From the NCBI GenBank assembly GCA_934644965.1, contig CAKUDG010000016.1, positions 1-64,000 of the forward strand: a stretch of DNA of 64,000 bases. The letters run 5' to 3'. The translations under genes were made by a program, and so were the position numbers. The DNA comes from an uncultured Victivallales bacterium. Its GTDB lineage: Bacteria; Verrucomicrobiota; Lentisphaeria; Victivallales; UBA1829. Below, piece after piece: positions 8,170 through 17,008 of the stretch. A model generated the notes under the pieces. The model had not been told where the DNA came from. It worked only from the letters and a program-made list of their open reading frames with translations, and made no database searches. Within the stretch, counting starts at the first letter, position 1. Each line of letters opens with the position of its first letter.

Positions 8170-9276
8170 TCAGGAGGGAAGGGGAGAAAGATTCAGAAGA
8201 GGCTGATAATATTCACCTTCCGCCTTCCGGCGGTCCTGTTCCGGGAAATGGGAGACCGTTACGCCGATGAGACGGACTTTCCGTTTTCCCGCCTCGCTGT
8301 TCTGGAGGAGTTCTCCGCAGATTCCCGCAATCAGTTCTGCATCGTTGGTGAAGAAATCGAGACTTCTGCTCCGCGTGATGGTTTTGAAATCGAAGAATTT
8401 GATTTTCAGCGTCACCGTTTTTCCGGAAAGGCGGCGTTTCTTCAGTTCGGCGGCGACTTCTCCGGCCTGACGGCAGAGCGTTTCATACAGGAAGACGGTA
8501 TCGTCCACATCATATTCAAACGTTTCTTCCGTGCCGAGAGATTTCCTTTCATACTTTGCGCAGACTTCCCGGTGGTCGATGCCTCTGGCGATTTCATAAT
8601 AGAAATCGCCGTTCTTTCCGAAAAGTTCATGGAGTGTGATGCGGGTGAGTTTTTTCAGATCGGAACCGTTCCGGATGCCCATTTTGAGGAACTGTTTTTC
8701 CGTCACTTTTCCGACACCGTAGAATTTTCCGATTGGCAAAGTATCCAGGAAAGCGGAGGCCATTTCAGGAAGAATCACGGTGAGACCGTCCGGCTTTCTG
8801 TAATCGGAAGCAATTTTTGCGAAAAACTTGTTGAAGGAGACGCCGGCGGAGGCGGTAAGTCCGTCGGTTTCCTTCCGGATTCTTGAGCGGATTTCCCGGG
8901 CGATGCGCGTTGCATAGGGAATGCCGCGCTTGTTTTCGCTGACATCAAGATACGCTTCGTCCAGAGACATGGGTTCAACAAGATCCGTGTAGTCGGAAAA
9001 AATCCTTCTGATTCTGCGCGACACTTCCGCATACACCTCCCGCCGCGGCTGCAGGAACACCGCTCCTGGACAAAGGCGGAAGGCCGTGTTGATCCCCATT
9101 GCCGAATGAATTCCGAAGCGTCTTGCTTCATAGGAACAGGTGCAGACCACGCCGCGCGTTCCGGGAAGACCACCCACGACCACCGGTTTCCCTCTGAGCG
9201 CCGGATTGTCACGGATTTCCACGGAGGCATAAAACGCATCCATGTCCACATGTATGATTTTCCGGATTTTTTCCAT
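8170..9276 (-). CDS. dinB: DNA polymerase IV (Y-family, translesion)
   Basis: A 368-residue error-prone polymerase. Palm motifs are HVDMDAFYASVE and SLDEAYLDVS, carrying the catalytic acidic residues. CSYEARRFGI and GVSFNKFFAKIASDYRKPDG are typical of DinB, and GVGKVTEKQFLKMGI is the thumb helix-hairpin region. The little-finger domain follows, but I cannot identify a clear beta-clamp-binding peptide at the C-terminus (LSPLPS). ATG 9276 is chosen over ATG 9294 because GAGGAA lies 10 bases upstream. Confidence 0.95.
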   Translation of the reverse strand: MEKIRKIIHVDMDAFYASVEIRDNPALRGKPVVVGGLPGTRGVVCTCSYEARRFGIHSAMGINTAFRLCPGAVFLQPRREVYAEVSRRIRRIFSDYTDLVEPMSLDEAYLDVSENKRGIPYATRIAREIRSRIRKETDGLTASAGVSFNKFFAKIASDYRKPDGLTVILPEMASAFLDTLPIGKFYGVGKVTEKQFLKMGIRNGSDLKKLTRITLHELFGKNGDFYYEIARGIDHREVCAKYERKSLGTEETFEYDVDDTVFLYETLCRQAGEVAAELKKRRLSGKTVTLKIKFFDFKTITRSRSLDFFTNDAELIAGICGELLQNSEAGKRKVRLIGVTVSHFPEQDRRKAEGEYYQPLLNLSPLPS

Positions 9277-9422
9277 CCTGCGGAAATTCCTCATCCAGCA
9301 GAACAGGTCTGATCTGGAACTGAGTTTGAAAGTCTGTTATGCCTCCGCCGCTGCGGCTCTGATGGTTTCCGCTGCGACGTTTCCTCTGAATCTTCCGTCC
9401 GGGAGAAGGCGTGTGCTCTTTC

Positions 9423-10292
9423 TCAGTAGAACGGAGAAAACAGATTGTTTTCCACCTGGTTCTGAGGTGCTGTGGGATCCAGAGGACTGCCGTACATTGT
9501 CCCGGCAAGCGCGGAGGAAGGAAGACTTTCCGCGTGGCCGTCGAAAAACAAGGTGTTCAGCAGGAGTTTGTGCCGTCCGAAACGGGCGTCTTCGAGCGCC
9601 TTTTTCTGATATTCATCCGCCGTGAAGTCGCTGAGGGAAAAGGAGGATCCCGAACAGGAAAGAGCTCCCGGCATATAGATTCCCGGGGTGAAGGAGATCC
9701 AACCGTTCCCGTTGGTCAGCCCCGTCTTCCCGCCCTGGACGGAGGACGGCCCGTCCATCATATAAACCTTTCCCGAGGGCTGGCGGACCAGAGGAAGTCT
9801 GCTGCGGGCCATGTCGATCAGACGGTACTGCCAGAAATAATTCTGCCAGTAGCCGTAGGCAAAATCATAATTGTTCCAGTCCCTGCAGTAGCGTCTCTGT
9901 TCGGGACACATCATTTTGAGGTGGATTTTTGTCTTTGTCTTGTCCGTGCGCTGATAGAGAATTCCTCCATAGCTGAAACGGGGAAGACGCGGATTCATCC
10001 GCAGAAGCAGATATTCCAGATTCGTCCCCGGACAGTTCGGAAGGACGCCTTCATAAGAGCTGACATAGGGCAAAAAACCCTGACTGTCATCCATCATATA
10101 ACTGATCCCCTGCAGACCGAACTGTTTGAGATTCGTCATGCAGCTGATTCTGCATGCCGTGTCCTTCGCCGCCTGCAGGGCCGGCAGCAGAAGTCCTGCC
10201 AGAATTGCAATGACGGCAATGACCACCAGAAGCTCAATCAGCGTGAATTTTGCCTGTTCACGAACTCGATTCCATATCCGTCTCCGCATCAT
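9423..10292 (-). CDS. Prepilin-type N-terminal methylation domain protein
   Basis: A 289-residue pseudopilin-like protein of the type greatly expanded in Lentisphaerota. After a basic leader comes KFTLIELLVVIAVIAILAGL, the prepilin-peptidase cleavage and hydrophobic helix, with Glu at +5. The globular part ends with the family's FFDGHAE motif (here LFFDGHAES near residue 260). It is probably exported and anchored or assembled by a type II secretion-like machine; no secretion genes are in the window. It is monocistronic, under a very good predicted promoter, with a leader of about 130 bases. Confidence 0.9.
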   Translation of the reverse strand: MMRRRIWNRVREQAKFTLIELLVVIAVIAILAGLLLPALQAAKDTACRISCMTNLKQFGLQGISYMMDDSQGFLPYVSSYEGVLPNCPGTNLEYLLLRMNPRLPRFSYGGILYQRTDKTKTKIHLKMMCPEQRRYCRDWNNYDFAYGYWQNYFWQYRLIDMARSRLPLVRQPSGKVYMMDGPSSVQGGKTGLTNGNGWISFTPGIYMPGALSCSGSSFSLSDFTADEYQKKALEDARFGRHKLLLNTLFFDGHAESLPSSALAGTMYGSPLDPTAPQNQVENNLFSPFY

Positions 10293-10427
10293 GGTCGTTT
10301 TCCCTTTTTCTCGGCTTCGTTTTTTCCCTGTTTTCCTGCTGTCTCAGGATTTTCCTTTCCTCTTGAAAAGGAGGCGCGGAATCCTGATTCGGGGGTGATG
10401 GGTGCTTTTTCCGGTCTCTGTCTTATA

Positions 10428-10456
10428 ATAATACCATTGGGGGGGAGTCTTGTCAA
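10428..10456 (-). promoter_or_regulatory. Near-consensus promoter for the pseudopilin gene
   Basis: Minus-strand TTGACA (10451-10456), 17-base spacer, TATTAT (10428-10433; an overlapping alternative is 10425-10430). The spacer contains a C7 run. It implies a 5' leader of about 130 bases before 10292. Confidence 0.7.
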
Positions 10457-10545
10457 TCCTTTTCATTCTTTTTCCTTTCCTCGGAGCAATGCGGCGGTGC
10501 TTCAGACAGAGAATGTTCCGGAGAGTACCGCTTGCGGAGAATGCG

Positions 10546-11577
10546 TCAGCGGGGAACGGGACCGCTTGCGGAGAACAGCTTTCTTCCCAGTGCGGCGCAA
10601 AGACTTTCCGGGAAAAGAGAAGGGCTCGGATTCACCGTACATTCGCTTCCGCCGTCGGCGGCAGGGGCGAACCCTGAGGAACTGTTCCGGAGGAAAAGAC
10701 GTTTTTCCCAGTCATGGTACGTCTCCGGATTACCGGTCAGGAAGGAGATCGCAATAGCGGCTGCTGCTGAAACGGAGTGGTCCGGTTCCCCGTTTTCTGC
10801 CCCTTTCTCCGTCTTCTCCTCTTTTTTCCTCTTCTCTTTCAGGAATTTTTCCGCGAACGCTTCCGCAAGGATCCGGAAATGTGTTTCCTCCGGGAAGAGC
10901 TTCGCCGCAAGCACTGCAGCGGGCAGGGCGAAGGCCAGATCACCCGGAGTCAGAGCGGGGAACACCGCCCCGAGAAACTCATGGTACTGCTGCAGATACT
11001 GGCGGCAGCGCAGGTCTTTTCCCGGTGCGTGTATTTCTGCGGAGGCAAAGGCCAGACAGAGCAGAGAGCCGTGGCAGGGACTGTCCAGAAATCCTTTTCT
11101 GCTTCCTTCCTCCGGGTCCACCCAGTGCCCCGGTTCCTTTTCCGTGTAGTTCATGAAAGTCCGTTCAAACGCCCCGAAGAGCCGTCCCAGGAGTTTTTCC
11201 GCGCGTTCCGCCAGGAGGAACACTTCCGCCTCACGAGGGAATTCCCTCAGTAGAAAATAGGCTCCGGAAAGGTCAAGAGCCTCCTTCTGAAATGTTTCCG
11301 GAGGGCATGATGAGGGGGCGGGGGAATGAGGCGCCTCTTCCTTCCTTCCCTGCAGGATGGCACTGCCGGAAGAGGGGGATCCTGCAGACAGCGCTTCTCC
11401 GGAAAGACGGAAAGAGTGGGAATCGGCTTTTTCATGCCATCCGCGGCCGGGGAAAAGCCGGTCCGCCGTCAGGGCGATGAGTGTCCGGACAATGCCGGAA
11501 TCTTTTCCGAAACGAATCCAGTCCTGTTCGAACAGGTTCCGGAGGAATTCTTCCTCATTCGTCTGCGTGTCTGTCAT
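10546..11577 (-). CDS. Protein of unknown function, third gene of an unknown operon
   Basis: A 343-residue protein (MTDTQTNEEEFLRNLFEQDW) I do not recognise. It is Ala/Leu/Glu-rich and probably mostly helical, with a charged segment near residue 270 (KEKRKKEEKTEKG). No signal peptide or membrane span was seen, so it is probably cytoplasmic. Its ATG at 11577 overlaps the stop of the upstream gene as ATGA, a coupled arrangement. The longer in-frame extension to 11874 is a shadow of that upstream gene and is rejected. Confidence 0.7.
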   Translation of the reverse strand: MTDTQTNEEEFLRNLFEQDWIRFGKDSGIVRTLIALTADRLFPGRGWHEKADSHSFRLSGEALSAGSPSSGSAILQGRKEEAPHSPAPSSCPPETFQKEALDLSGAYFLLREFPREAEVFLLAERAEKLLGRLFGAFERTFMNYTEKEPGHWVDPEEGSRKGFLDSPCHGSLLCLAFASAEIHAPGKDLRCRQYLQQYHEFLGAVFPALTPGDLAFALPAAVLAAKLFPEETHFRILAEAFAEKFLKEKRKKEEKTEKGAENGEPDHSVSAAAAIAISFLTGNPETYHDWEKRLFLRNSSSGFAPAADGGSECTVNPSPSLFPESLCAALGRKLFSASGPVPR

Positions 11578-13019
11578 TTCTGTCTCCGGATGAGGAGTTC
11601 CCGCTCTCCGCCGAAGTCCACGGAAATGAAGTCCGGGGAAAAGCCGATCCCGATGGGCTTCCCGGAAAGGGGGGAGATGCTTTGCGAGGCGGAAGCCCCG
11701 AAATCCGCAAGACGGCAGCGCAGTCCGGCCTCCAGTGCATTCAGACGGGCCAGAATTTCCGAATGGAATTTGATGTTCGCTTCCACTTCGTTGGCGACTT
11801 TGCGTGCAATCACGTATTTCTCGAACCCCGGAGCCGTCCCGGAAAGCGATTTGTAACGGAAATAGGGAATCCATTCGTCGGAAATGGCCTGACGGCAGTA
11901 ACGGAGGGCCAGAACTTCGTCCGCATCGACGTCATAGAAAAAGTCGCGCACGGCGCTTTTCACAACCCGCCACGCCCCTTTGGGATCCAGTTCCCTGACT
12001 GCATCGTAGATCCCCGTGAAGAACATGGCGTCGCCCAGAACCAGCCTCAGTCCGTTTGTCCGGATCTGTTCAAAACGCTTCAGGACCATCCTCCGGTATT
12101 CTTCCATCAGCCCTTTTTGCGGAATCCTGCATGTGGTTCGGATACGGACAAGTTCCTGCAGAATTTTCTTCAGGGATTCCGAATCCATGCCGGAATGTTC
12201 CAGAATGCCGGAAAGGGTCTGGAGTGTCAGATGAAGATAGTCCAGCTGCATGGCGTCCGACTCCGTCAGCAAGGAGGAGAGCCGGAGCATCAGAACGGCG
12301 TTGTCCGCCGCCGCACTGAATTGTTCCGTCGCGACATTCGTCTGCATCTGCTTTTCCAGCAGTCGGTAGAAAGTTCCGAAAGGATATTCCTGTTCCGGGA
12401 AGAGCCTTCTGAGCGGCAGCGGCTCTTTGGATTTTCTGATGATCCGTTCCACCAGGGCCGCCCCCTCCCGCAGGAGCGATGCATAGGCGCCCAGACGCAG
12501 TTCCACTCCGGGATGATTCAGCAGAAACAGCTGATAATAATTGTAATCGAGCGGCGCGTAACGGTCGTAGTAAATCCCGTAGGAACTCAGAAAAGAGGAA
12601 TACGCTTCATTTTCCCGTTCCTCCGATTCCAGGAAAACCCTCCATTTTTCAGGAGCCAGCAGTTTCTGAAGGGCGGCATATTCTTTTGAGAGGTCCGGAG
12701 AAGAAGAAAGCTCCTGCTCCCTCTCCTCGGAGGGACGGGATGAGACGGCACGCTGTCCTTCATAGCCCTGTTCCGCATAGATGGCCTGCAGTTCACGCCG
12801 CAGCGGACGGTGGGTTGTCCGCATGGTCTCTTCCAGTCCCGGCACATCCAAAGCCAGCGGCTCGGTACGGAACAGGTAAACACATACGGGAATGCAGATG
12901 CAGAGACCTGCAAACAAGGAAAACAGCTTCAGATAAAAACTCTTCCTGTGCTGATGATCAGCGGTTCCGGCCCGGTTGTTCCGCCCCTGTGGCCGCCCCT
13001 GCAGAAGGTGTCTGTCCAT
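11574..13019 (-). CDS. Single-pass membrane protein of unknown function
   Basis: A 481-residue protein with a basic N-terminus, one hydrophobic segment at about 30-50 (LKLFSLFAGLCICIPVCVYLF) and a long, probably periplasmic helical domain. No family recognised. The start ATG 13019 is preceded by GGAAGAAGG. It overlaps the preceding small membrane gene by 62 bases and the following gene by 4, so the three genes 12958-13332, 11574-13019 and 10546-11577 form a tightly packed operon. Confidence 0.75.
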   Translation of the reverse strand: MDRHLLQGRPQGRNNRAGTADHQHRKSFYLKLFSLFAGLCICIPVCVYLFRTEPLALDVPGLEETMRTTHRPLRRELQAIYAEQGYEGQRAVSSRPSEEREQELSSSPDLSKEYAALQKLLAPEKWRVFLESEERENEAYSSFLSSYGIYYDRYAPLDYNYYQLFLLNHPGVELRLGAYASLLREGAALVERIIRKSKEPLPLRRLFPEQEYPFGTFYRLLEKQMQTNVATEQFSAAADNAVLMLRLSSLLTESDAMQLDYLHLTLQTLSGILEHSGMDSESLKKILQELVRIRTTCRIPQKGLMEEYRRMVLKRFEQIRTNGLRLVLGDAMFFTGIYDAVRELDPKGAWRVVKSAVRDFFYDVDADEVLALRYCRQAISDEWIPYFRYKSLSGTAPGFEKYVIARKVANEVEANIKFHSEILARLNALEAGLRCRLADFGASASQSISPLSGKPIGIGFSPDFISVDFGGERELLIRRQK

Positions 13020-13332
13020 GCATGCCTTCTTCCGGTTGTCCGTTCAATAGAACCTGTTCCACGCTCCGTGCTTCCACATCTATGATTTCACCCGCACTCT
13101 CTTCTTCCTCCTCCGCACGGCCTCCACGGAAGCCGGAGGCGGACGACTGGAAATTCGGGTGTTTCGGGCGTGTGCTGCTGCTGTGCCAGTTGAATCCCCC
13201 CGTCCAGCTCCTCTGCGCAAAAACTGAAAACAGAAACATCAGCAGCAGAAGCACCGGTATCAGGAGCATCAAGACCAGAAGCAGCAGCGGAGTCACCGCC
13301 AGAATCAAGAGCAATTTCGCAAAACTTTTCAT
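12958..13332 (-). CDS. Small membrane protein of unknown function, first gene of operon
   Basis: A 124-residue protein: a very hydrophobic N-terminal segment (LLLILAVTPLLLLVLMLLIPVLLLLMFLF) able to span the membrane once or as a hairpin, then a polar tail with an acidic patch (AEEEEESAGEIIDVEAR). ATG 13332 is chosen because AGGA sits 6 bases upstream; ATG 13338 is possible. The last 62 bases overlap the next gene's start. An AT-rich TATATATT element lies upstream near 13385. Confidence 0.65.
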   Translation of the reverse strand: MKSFAKLLLILAVTPLLLLVLMLLIPVLLLLMFLFSVFAQRSWTGGFNWHSSSTRPKHPNFQSSASGFRGGRAEEEEESAGEIIDVEARSVEQVLLNGQPEEGMHGQTPSAGAATGAEQPGRNR

Positions 13333-13587
13333 TCCCATTCCTGTACAGAAAGTTTGTTCCCGCATTTCATTTCCGGACACTTAATATATATCCGGAAAAA
13401 AGATATTCCAGACTCCCCTGTGAAAACTCGGGCTATCCGGATTCCTTCCATCCTCCATGATCCTTGTTCTCTTCCTTTTGTTTTTTTTCTCTTCCCCCTC
13501 TTCCTCTATGTGCGTTCCTTCTGCCGCAGAGAGAAAATGCGGGAATGAAAAGAGGAGAAGAACAGGTCTTTTTCTCTTGAATCTCCC

Positions 13588-14397
13588 CTAATCCAGTTCC
13601 AGCAGAACCGGGCAGTGATCCGATCCCTGGACGTCCGAAAGCACTTCCGCCCGTTTGACCCGCGGCAGCAGATCCGGACTTACATAAAAGTAATCCAGAC
13701 GCCACCCGAGGTTGCGTTCCCTGGCCAGGGTCCGCATGCTCCACCAGGAATAAGCGACGCTGTCCGGATGCAGACGGCGGAAAGTATCCTCATATCCGCA
13801 GGATTCCAGACGGTCCATCCAATCCCTTTCCACACGCAGAAAACCGGAGACGTTTTCATTTTCCTTCGGTCTGGCGAGATCGATTTCCTGATGGGCTGTA
13901 TTGAAGTCTCCGCAGAGAATCAGCGAACGTTTCAGTTCCCTGCGCAGGAATTCGCAGCAGGCCAGGACCGCGTCATAGAAATCCAGTTTGTAATTCAGGC
14001 GGTCCTGATCTTTCTGTCCGTTCGGGAAATAAATATTGAGCAGGAGGAAGTCTTCGTGATCCGTGATCAGGACGCGTCCTTCCGATTGAAAACGCTCCTC
14101 TCCGAACGGGGCGGGCAGTCCGCGTGAATACAGACGGACCTTCTCTCCGCCTTTCCTCACCAGAGTCCCCACTCCGCTGTATCCGCGCCGGACTCCGGAC
14201 TCCCAGAACCCTTTCCGGGAAGCCGCTTCGCCTTCTGCATGGAGAAGCGGGCAGAGGAGATCCGTCGGGATCTGATCCTCGGTCGCCTTCGTCTCCTGAA
14301 AACACAGCACATCCGGATCCTCCGACTCGAGCCATTGCACAAGTCCCTTTTTCACCGCCGCGCGGATTCCGTTCACATTCCAGGAAATCAGTTTCAC
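13588..14397 (-). CDS. xth: Exodeoxyribonuclease III / AP endonuclease
   Basis: A 269-residue Mg-dependent AP endonuclease/3'-5' exonuclease of base-excision repair. Motifs: ISWNVNGIRAA at the N-terminus, CFQETKA with the metal-binding Glu, CGDFNTAHQEIDLA with the Asp/Asn pair, and GSDHCPV with the catalytic Asp/His at the C-terminus. Length fits the ExoIII family. ATG 14397 overlaps the TGA of the upstream lipoprotein gene by 4 bases (ATGA), so the two are probably co-translated. Confidence 0.95.
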   Translation of the reverse strand: MKLISWNVNGIRAAVKKGLVQWLESEDPDVLCFQETKATEDQIPTDLLCPLLHAEGEAASRKGFWESGVRRGYSGVGTLVRKGGEKVRLYSRGLPAPFGEERFQSEGRVLITDHEDFLLLNIYFPNGQKDQDRLNYKLDFYDAVLACCEFLRRELKRSLILCGDFNTAHQEIDLARPKENENVSGFLRVERDWMDRLESCGYEDTFRRLHPDSVAYSWWSMRTLARERNLGWRLDYFYVSPDLLPRVKRAEVLSDVQGSDHCPVLLELD

Positions 14398-14894
14398 AGA
14401 TCATTCTCCTTCAACAGCAGTGTCCGGTTCCAGAGAACTGCATTGCTTCTGGCATCCTGCAGTTCTGCGCTCCATGTCTTCCCGTTCTTCTCCTCCGTGC
14501 GGAACAGGAGGCGGAAACGGGCGGCGGGAGAAAAGCCGGTCACGATTTTTTCCCTCAGAAGCGCATACAGGACTTCCTCATCCATCCCGCTGGAAAGATC
14601 CGTTCCCCGGAGAGGCAGGAGCGTTTTCTCCCCGCCGGAATGCAGCCGGGAAAGCTCCATGATCAAAAAAGTCGTCATCCGGTCGACGGCTTCTTTTTTC
14701 GTGTAGGCCCTTTCTCCTTCCGCAGGGAAAGCGTTTTCCCCGAACAGACTCCCGTCCGGCGCCGGCAGGTCCCCTTCGAAACCGAAATAAGCGCAGCCCG
14801 GAAGAAAAAATGCGCCTGATACAAGCCAGACACTGCAGAAGAACGGGAAACAGGCCCCGATGAGATCATGCGGCATTCTGGATTCTTTTTTCAT
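14394..14894 (-). CDS. Predicted lipoprotein of unknown function
   Basis: A 166-residue protein with a basic start (MKKESRMPH), a hydrophobic segment and a lipobox LPGC, so it is probably acylated and anchored in the membrane after signal peptidase II cleavage. The mature part carries no motif I recognise; a strand-rich C-terminal half (FRLLFRTEEKNGKTWSAEL) suggests a small beta fold. ATG 14894 is picked to give a proper signal peptide. It is coupled to xth by ATGA, although the two products have no obvious joint function. Confidence 0.7.
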   Translation of the reverse strand: MKKESRMPHDLIGACFPFFCSVWLVSGAFFLPGCAYFGFEGDLPAPDGSLFGENAFPAEGERAYTKKEAVDRMTTFLIMELSRLHSGGEKTLLPLRGTDLSSGMDEEVLYALLREKIVTGFSPAARFRLLFRTEEKNGKTWSAELQDARSNAVLWNRTLLLKENDL

Positions 14895-15002
14895 GGAGAT
14901 TCCATTTCGTTTGTGTTTGTACAGCTTTTTATCATGGGAAAACAAGGCTGTCTTCTTTTCTGTTCCTTCGGCTTTTCCCGTTTCCCATTCTCTTCCGAGG
15001 GC

Positions 15003-15611
15003 TCAGACTTCTTCTTCCTCCCGCGGCGGAGATCCCGGAGGAGAAGATGGTGGTGGAGGAGACGAAGGGGGAAAAAGCTGATAAAGACGTTTCATAGCCA
15101 TGGAAAAAGCCTCCATGGTCATTTCCGCATCGAAAGCCGCGCGATGCGCCGTTCCCGGATAGTCTCCGGAAAGAGCCAGGGACGTTCGGAGGGACTGCAG
15201 ACTGTAGCTGGGGAGTCCCGGATAGGCTTTCCGGATCAGCGCAATGCTGTCGTATGCCCCTCCGTTCCACAGGGGAAGCCCGGCGCGGGAAAGGCTTTCC
15301 TGGAGAAAGGACAAGTCAAAACGCGCGTTGTGAGCGACCAGGGAGGAGCCGCGGATGAAGTCCAGAAAACGGGCTCCCGCTTCCGGGAAAAACGGAGCGT
15401 CCGCCACCATGGAATCATCGATTCCGTGCACCCGGGAAACCTGGAAGGGAATCGGGACGGCCGGATTCACCAGCGTCTCAAAACGGGAAAGAGAACCGTC
15501 CTTTTCCACGCGCAGAGCTCCGATTTCCACGATCCGGTCCCGGACGGGACTCATTCCTGTGGTTTCAAAATCAAACACTGTAAAAGGTCCGAGTCTGTGC
15601 CAGAGTTCCAT
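15003..15611 (-). CDS. DnaQ-like DEDDh exonuclease (polymerase III epsilon type)
   Basis: A 202-residue 3'-5' exonuclease. ExoI is VFDFETTGMSPVRDRIVEIG, ExoII is VAHNARFDLSFL, and ExoIII is HRAAFDAEMT. The compact domain resembles polymerase III epsilon/DnaQ more closely than the longer exonuclease at 7120. It ends in an unusual tail of Pro/Ser repeats and glutamates (PPSSPPPPSSPPGSPP, then REEEEV), which is not a standard clamp-binding motif. Whether this or the 7120 gene serves the replicase cannot be decided from sequence. Confidence 0.88.
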   Translation of the reverse strand: MELWHRLGPFTVFDFETTGMSPVRDRIVEIGALRVEKDGSLSRFETLVNPAVPIPFQVSRVHGIDDSMVADAPFFPEAGARFLDFIRGSSLVAHNARFDLSFLQESLSRAGLPLWNGGAYDSIALIRKAYPGLPSYSLQSLRTSLALSGDYPGTAHRAAFDAEMTMEAFSMAMKRLYQLFPPSSPPPPSSPPGSPPREEEEV

Positions 15612-15662
15612 ATTCCTTTTCCTTTCCTCTTCCTTTCCAGCTCTTTCCTTTTTTCCAGCGCT

Positions 15663-16625
15663 TCATTTGACCAGTTTCGCTGTGATCTTCCCCGGGATGA
15701 AGAGACGGTCCGCCACAATGAGGAACGCCGCTTCCTTTTCAGGTGCTTTCACAAGAAATCGCCGGATTCCTTCCGGTGCGTCCGCCCGGGGCAGGACATT
15801 GGAATTCGGAATCAGGGAAAGAGAACGCAGATTCCAGTCTTCCGGATCCACTCCTTCCGGGAGCGTGTATTCCAGATGCCAGTCCCCTTTGCAGAAGACT
15901 CTGAAATAATGAACATACAGTCCTCCGAGCGGGAGTTCCATTCCCGGGTGCAGAGAATATTCACTGGAATTCATCAGATCGAAGCGGAAGGGGAAAACCA
16001 GCGTTTCCGGAGAACTCTGGGCAACGGCTCCGGTACGGTCTCCGCTTTCTCCGATGGAAATGGAAGCACTCGCTTCCCCATTTCTGGTGGAAAGACGTGT
16101 TTCCGTCCACCGTTTCGATTTTTTCATATCCCAGAAAATAGTGGATTCCGCCTTCAGATCGGCTTTCCTGGCAAGGCCTTCGAGCACTGCGGCGTTGCGG
16201 TCGACCACATAATTCCGGTCTGTTTCGATTCTCAGTCCGCCGTGGGGTGTGGAATCGCGCATGCTTTCCTGAAAGGATTTCCGCACGGCGCTGATGCTCC
16301 GGTCGGAACTGTTGAAATATTTATCCACCAGGAACTGGTCGCTCCGGAGGGTTGAAATCTGTGGAAAGGACTCTTCCGGGTCCGGAAGGTCGTTTTTTCT
16401 GATGATGCGGAAGCGGGCGTCCATTTCCGCGATGCTCCGTTCCAGGCCTGCCAGCGTTTCGGCATATTTTCTTTCGTTGCTTTCAATGACAAGCTGCTTT
16501 TCCGCGGACCGGAGGGCATAGGTCTTCAGCTTCATAATGACTTTCGCAAGACTCAAGGCGAACAGAATGCACGCGATGAGCAGGACGGCAATCGTCCCTT
16601 TCATATAAATCTGTTTCATTGGCAT
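15663..16625 (-). CDS. Membrane-anchored coiled-coil protein of unknown function
   Basis: A 320-residue protein. A hydrophobic helix at about 9-30 (GTIAVLLIACILFALSLAKVI) is followed by a heptad-like stretch (residues ~45-80) with LERSIAEMDARF, then a polar, probably periplasmic beta-rich region. No family recognised. The architecture recalls minor pseudopilin assembly or divisome accessory proteins, but this is only a resemblance. It ends about 50 bases before the exonuclease gene at 15611, so the two may be co-transcribed. Confidence 0.7.
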   Translation of the reverse strand: MPMKQIYMKGTIAVLLIACILFALSLAKVIMKLKTYALRSAEKQLVIESNERKYAETLAGLERSIAEMDARFRIIRKNDLPDPEESFPQISTLRSDQFLVDKYFNSSDRSISAVRKSFQESMRDSTPHGGLRIETDRNYVVDRNAAVLEGLARKADLKAESTIFWDMKKSKRWTETRLSTRNGEASASISIGESGDRTGAVAQSSPETLVFPFRFDLMNSSEYSLHPGMELPLGGLYVHYFRVFCKGDWHLEYTLPEGVDPEDWNLRSLSLIPNSNVLPRADAPEGIRRFLVKAPEKEAAFLIVADRLFIPGKITAKLVK

Positions 16626-16674
16626 GGCTGTGATTCTTCTTTTTCTTTCTGCTCCGGTTTTTTCATGCGGGGGA

Positions 16675-16702
16675 ACTTAACTCCGTTTCCGCCGGATGTC
16701 AA
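16675..16702 (-). promoter_or_regulatory. Predicted promoter in the 383-base gap before the coiled-coil gene
   Basis: Minus-strand TTGACA (16697-16702), 16-base spacer, TTAAGT (16675-16680), 50 bases from ATG 16625. The rest of the gap 16626-17008 holds only low-complexity sequence and no credible gene. Confidence 0.5.
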
Positions 16703-17008
16703 TTATTTTTCCGGAAATATGGGCAATTTGCCGTCCCCCGTTTGGAAGAAGGGAGTTTTTTTCATGTCATAAGTTGATTCTTTCCAGAATGTTCACTTCC
16801 TATTCCTTCCATATTTCGATCCCCATCCATCGCCTCGGATTGATGTTGGCAGGAGGATGAATGCAGAATCTTTTCATGGAAATCAATGGTGTTTCCACAG
16901 GGAGAGAGAATCGGAAGGGAACAGGAACGGCAGAAAAGAGAAGGCTGGCTCCCCCTTTCCTCTTTCTCTTTTCTCCCGCCCAGCCAGGCGGCCGAGGAAA
17001 AGAGAAAG

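Noticed and set aside
6967..8886. 639-codon plus-strand frame
   Set aside because: It runs antisense to the exonuclease and part of dinB, and its start consists of the hairpin repeats; it is a shadow of real genes.
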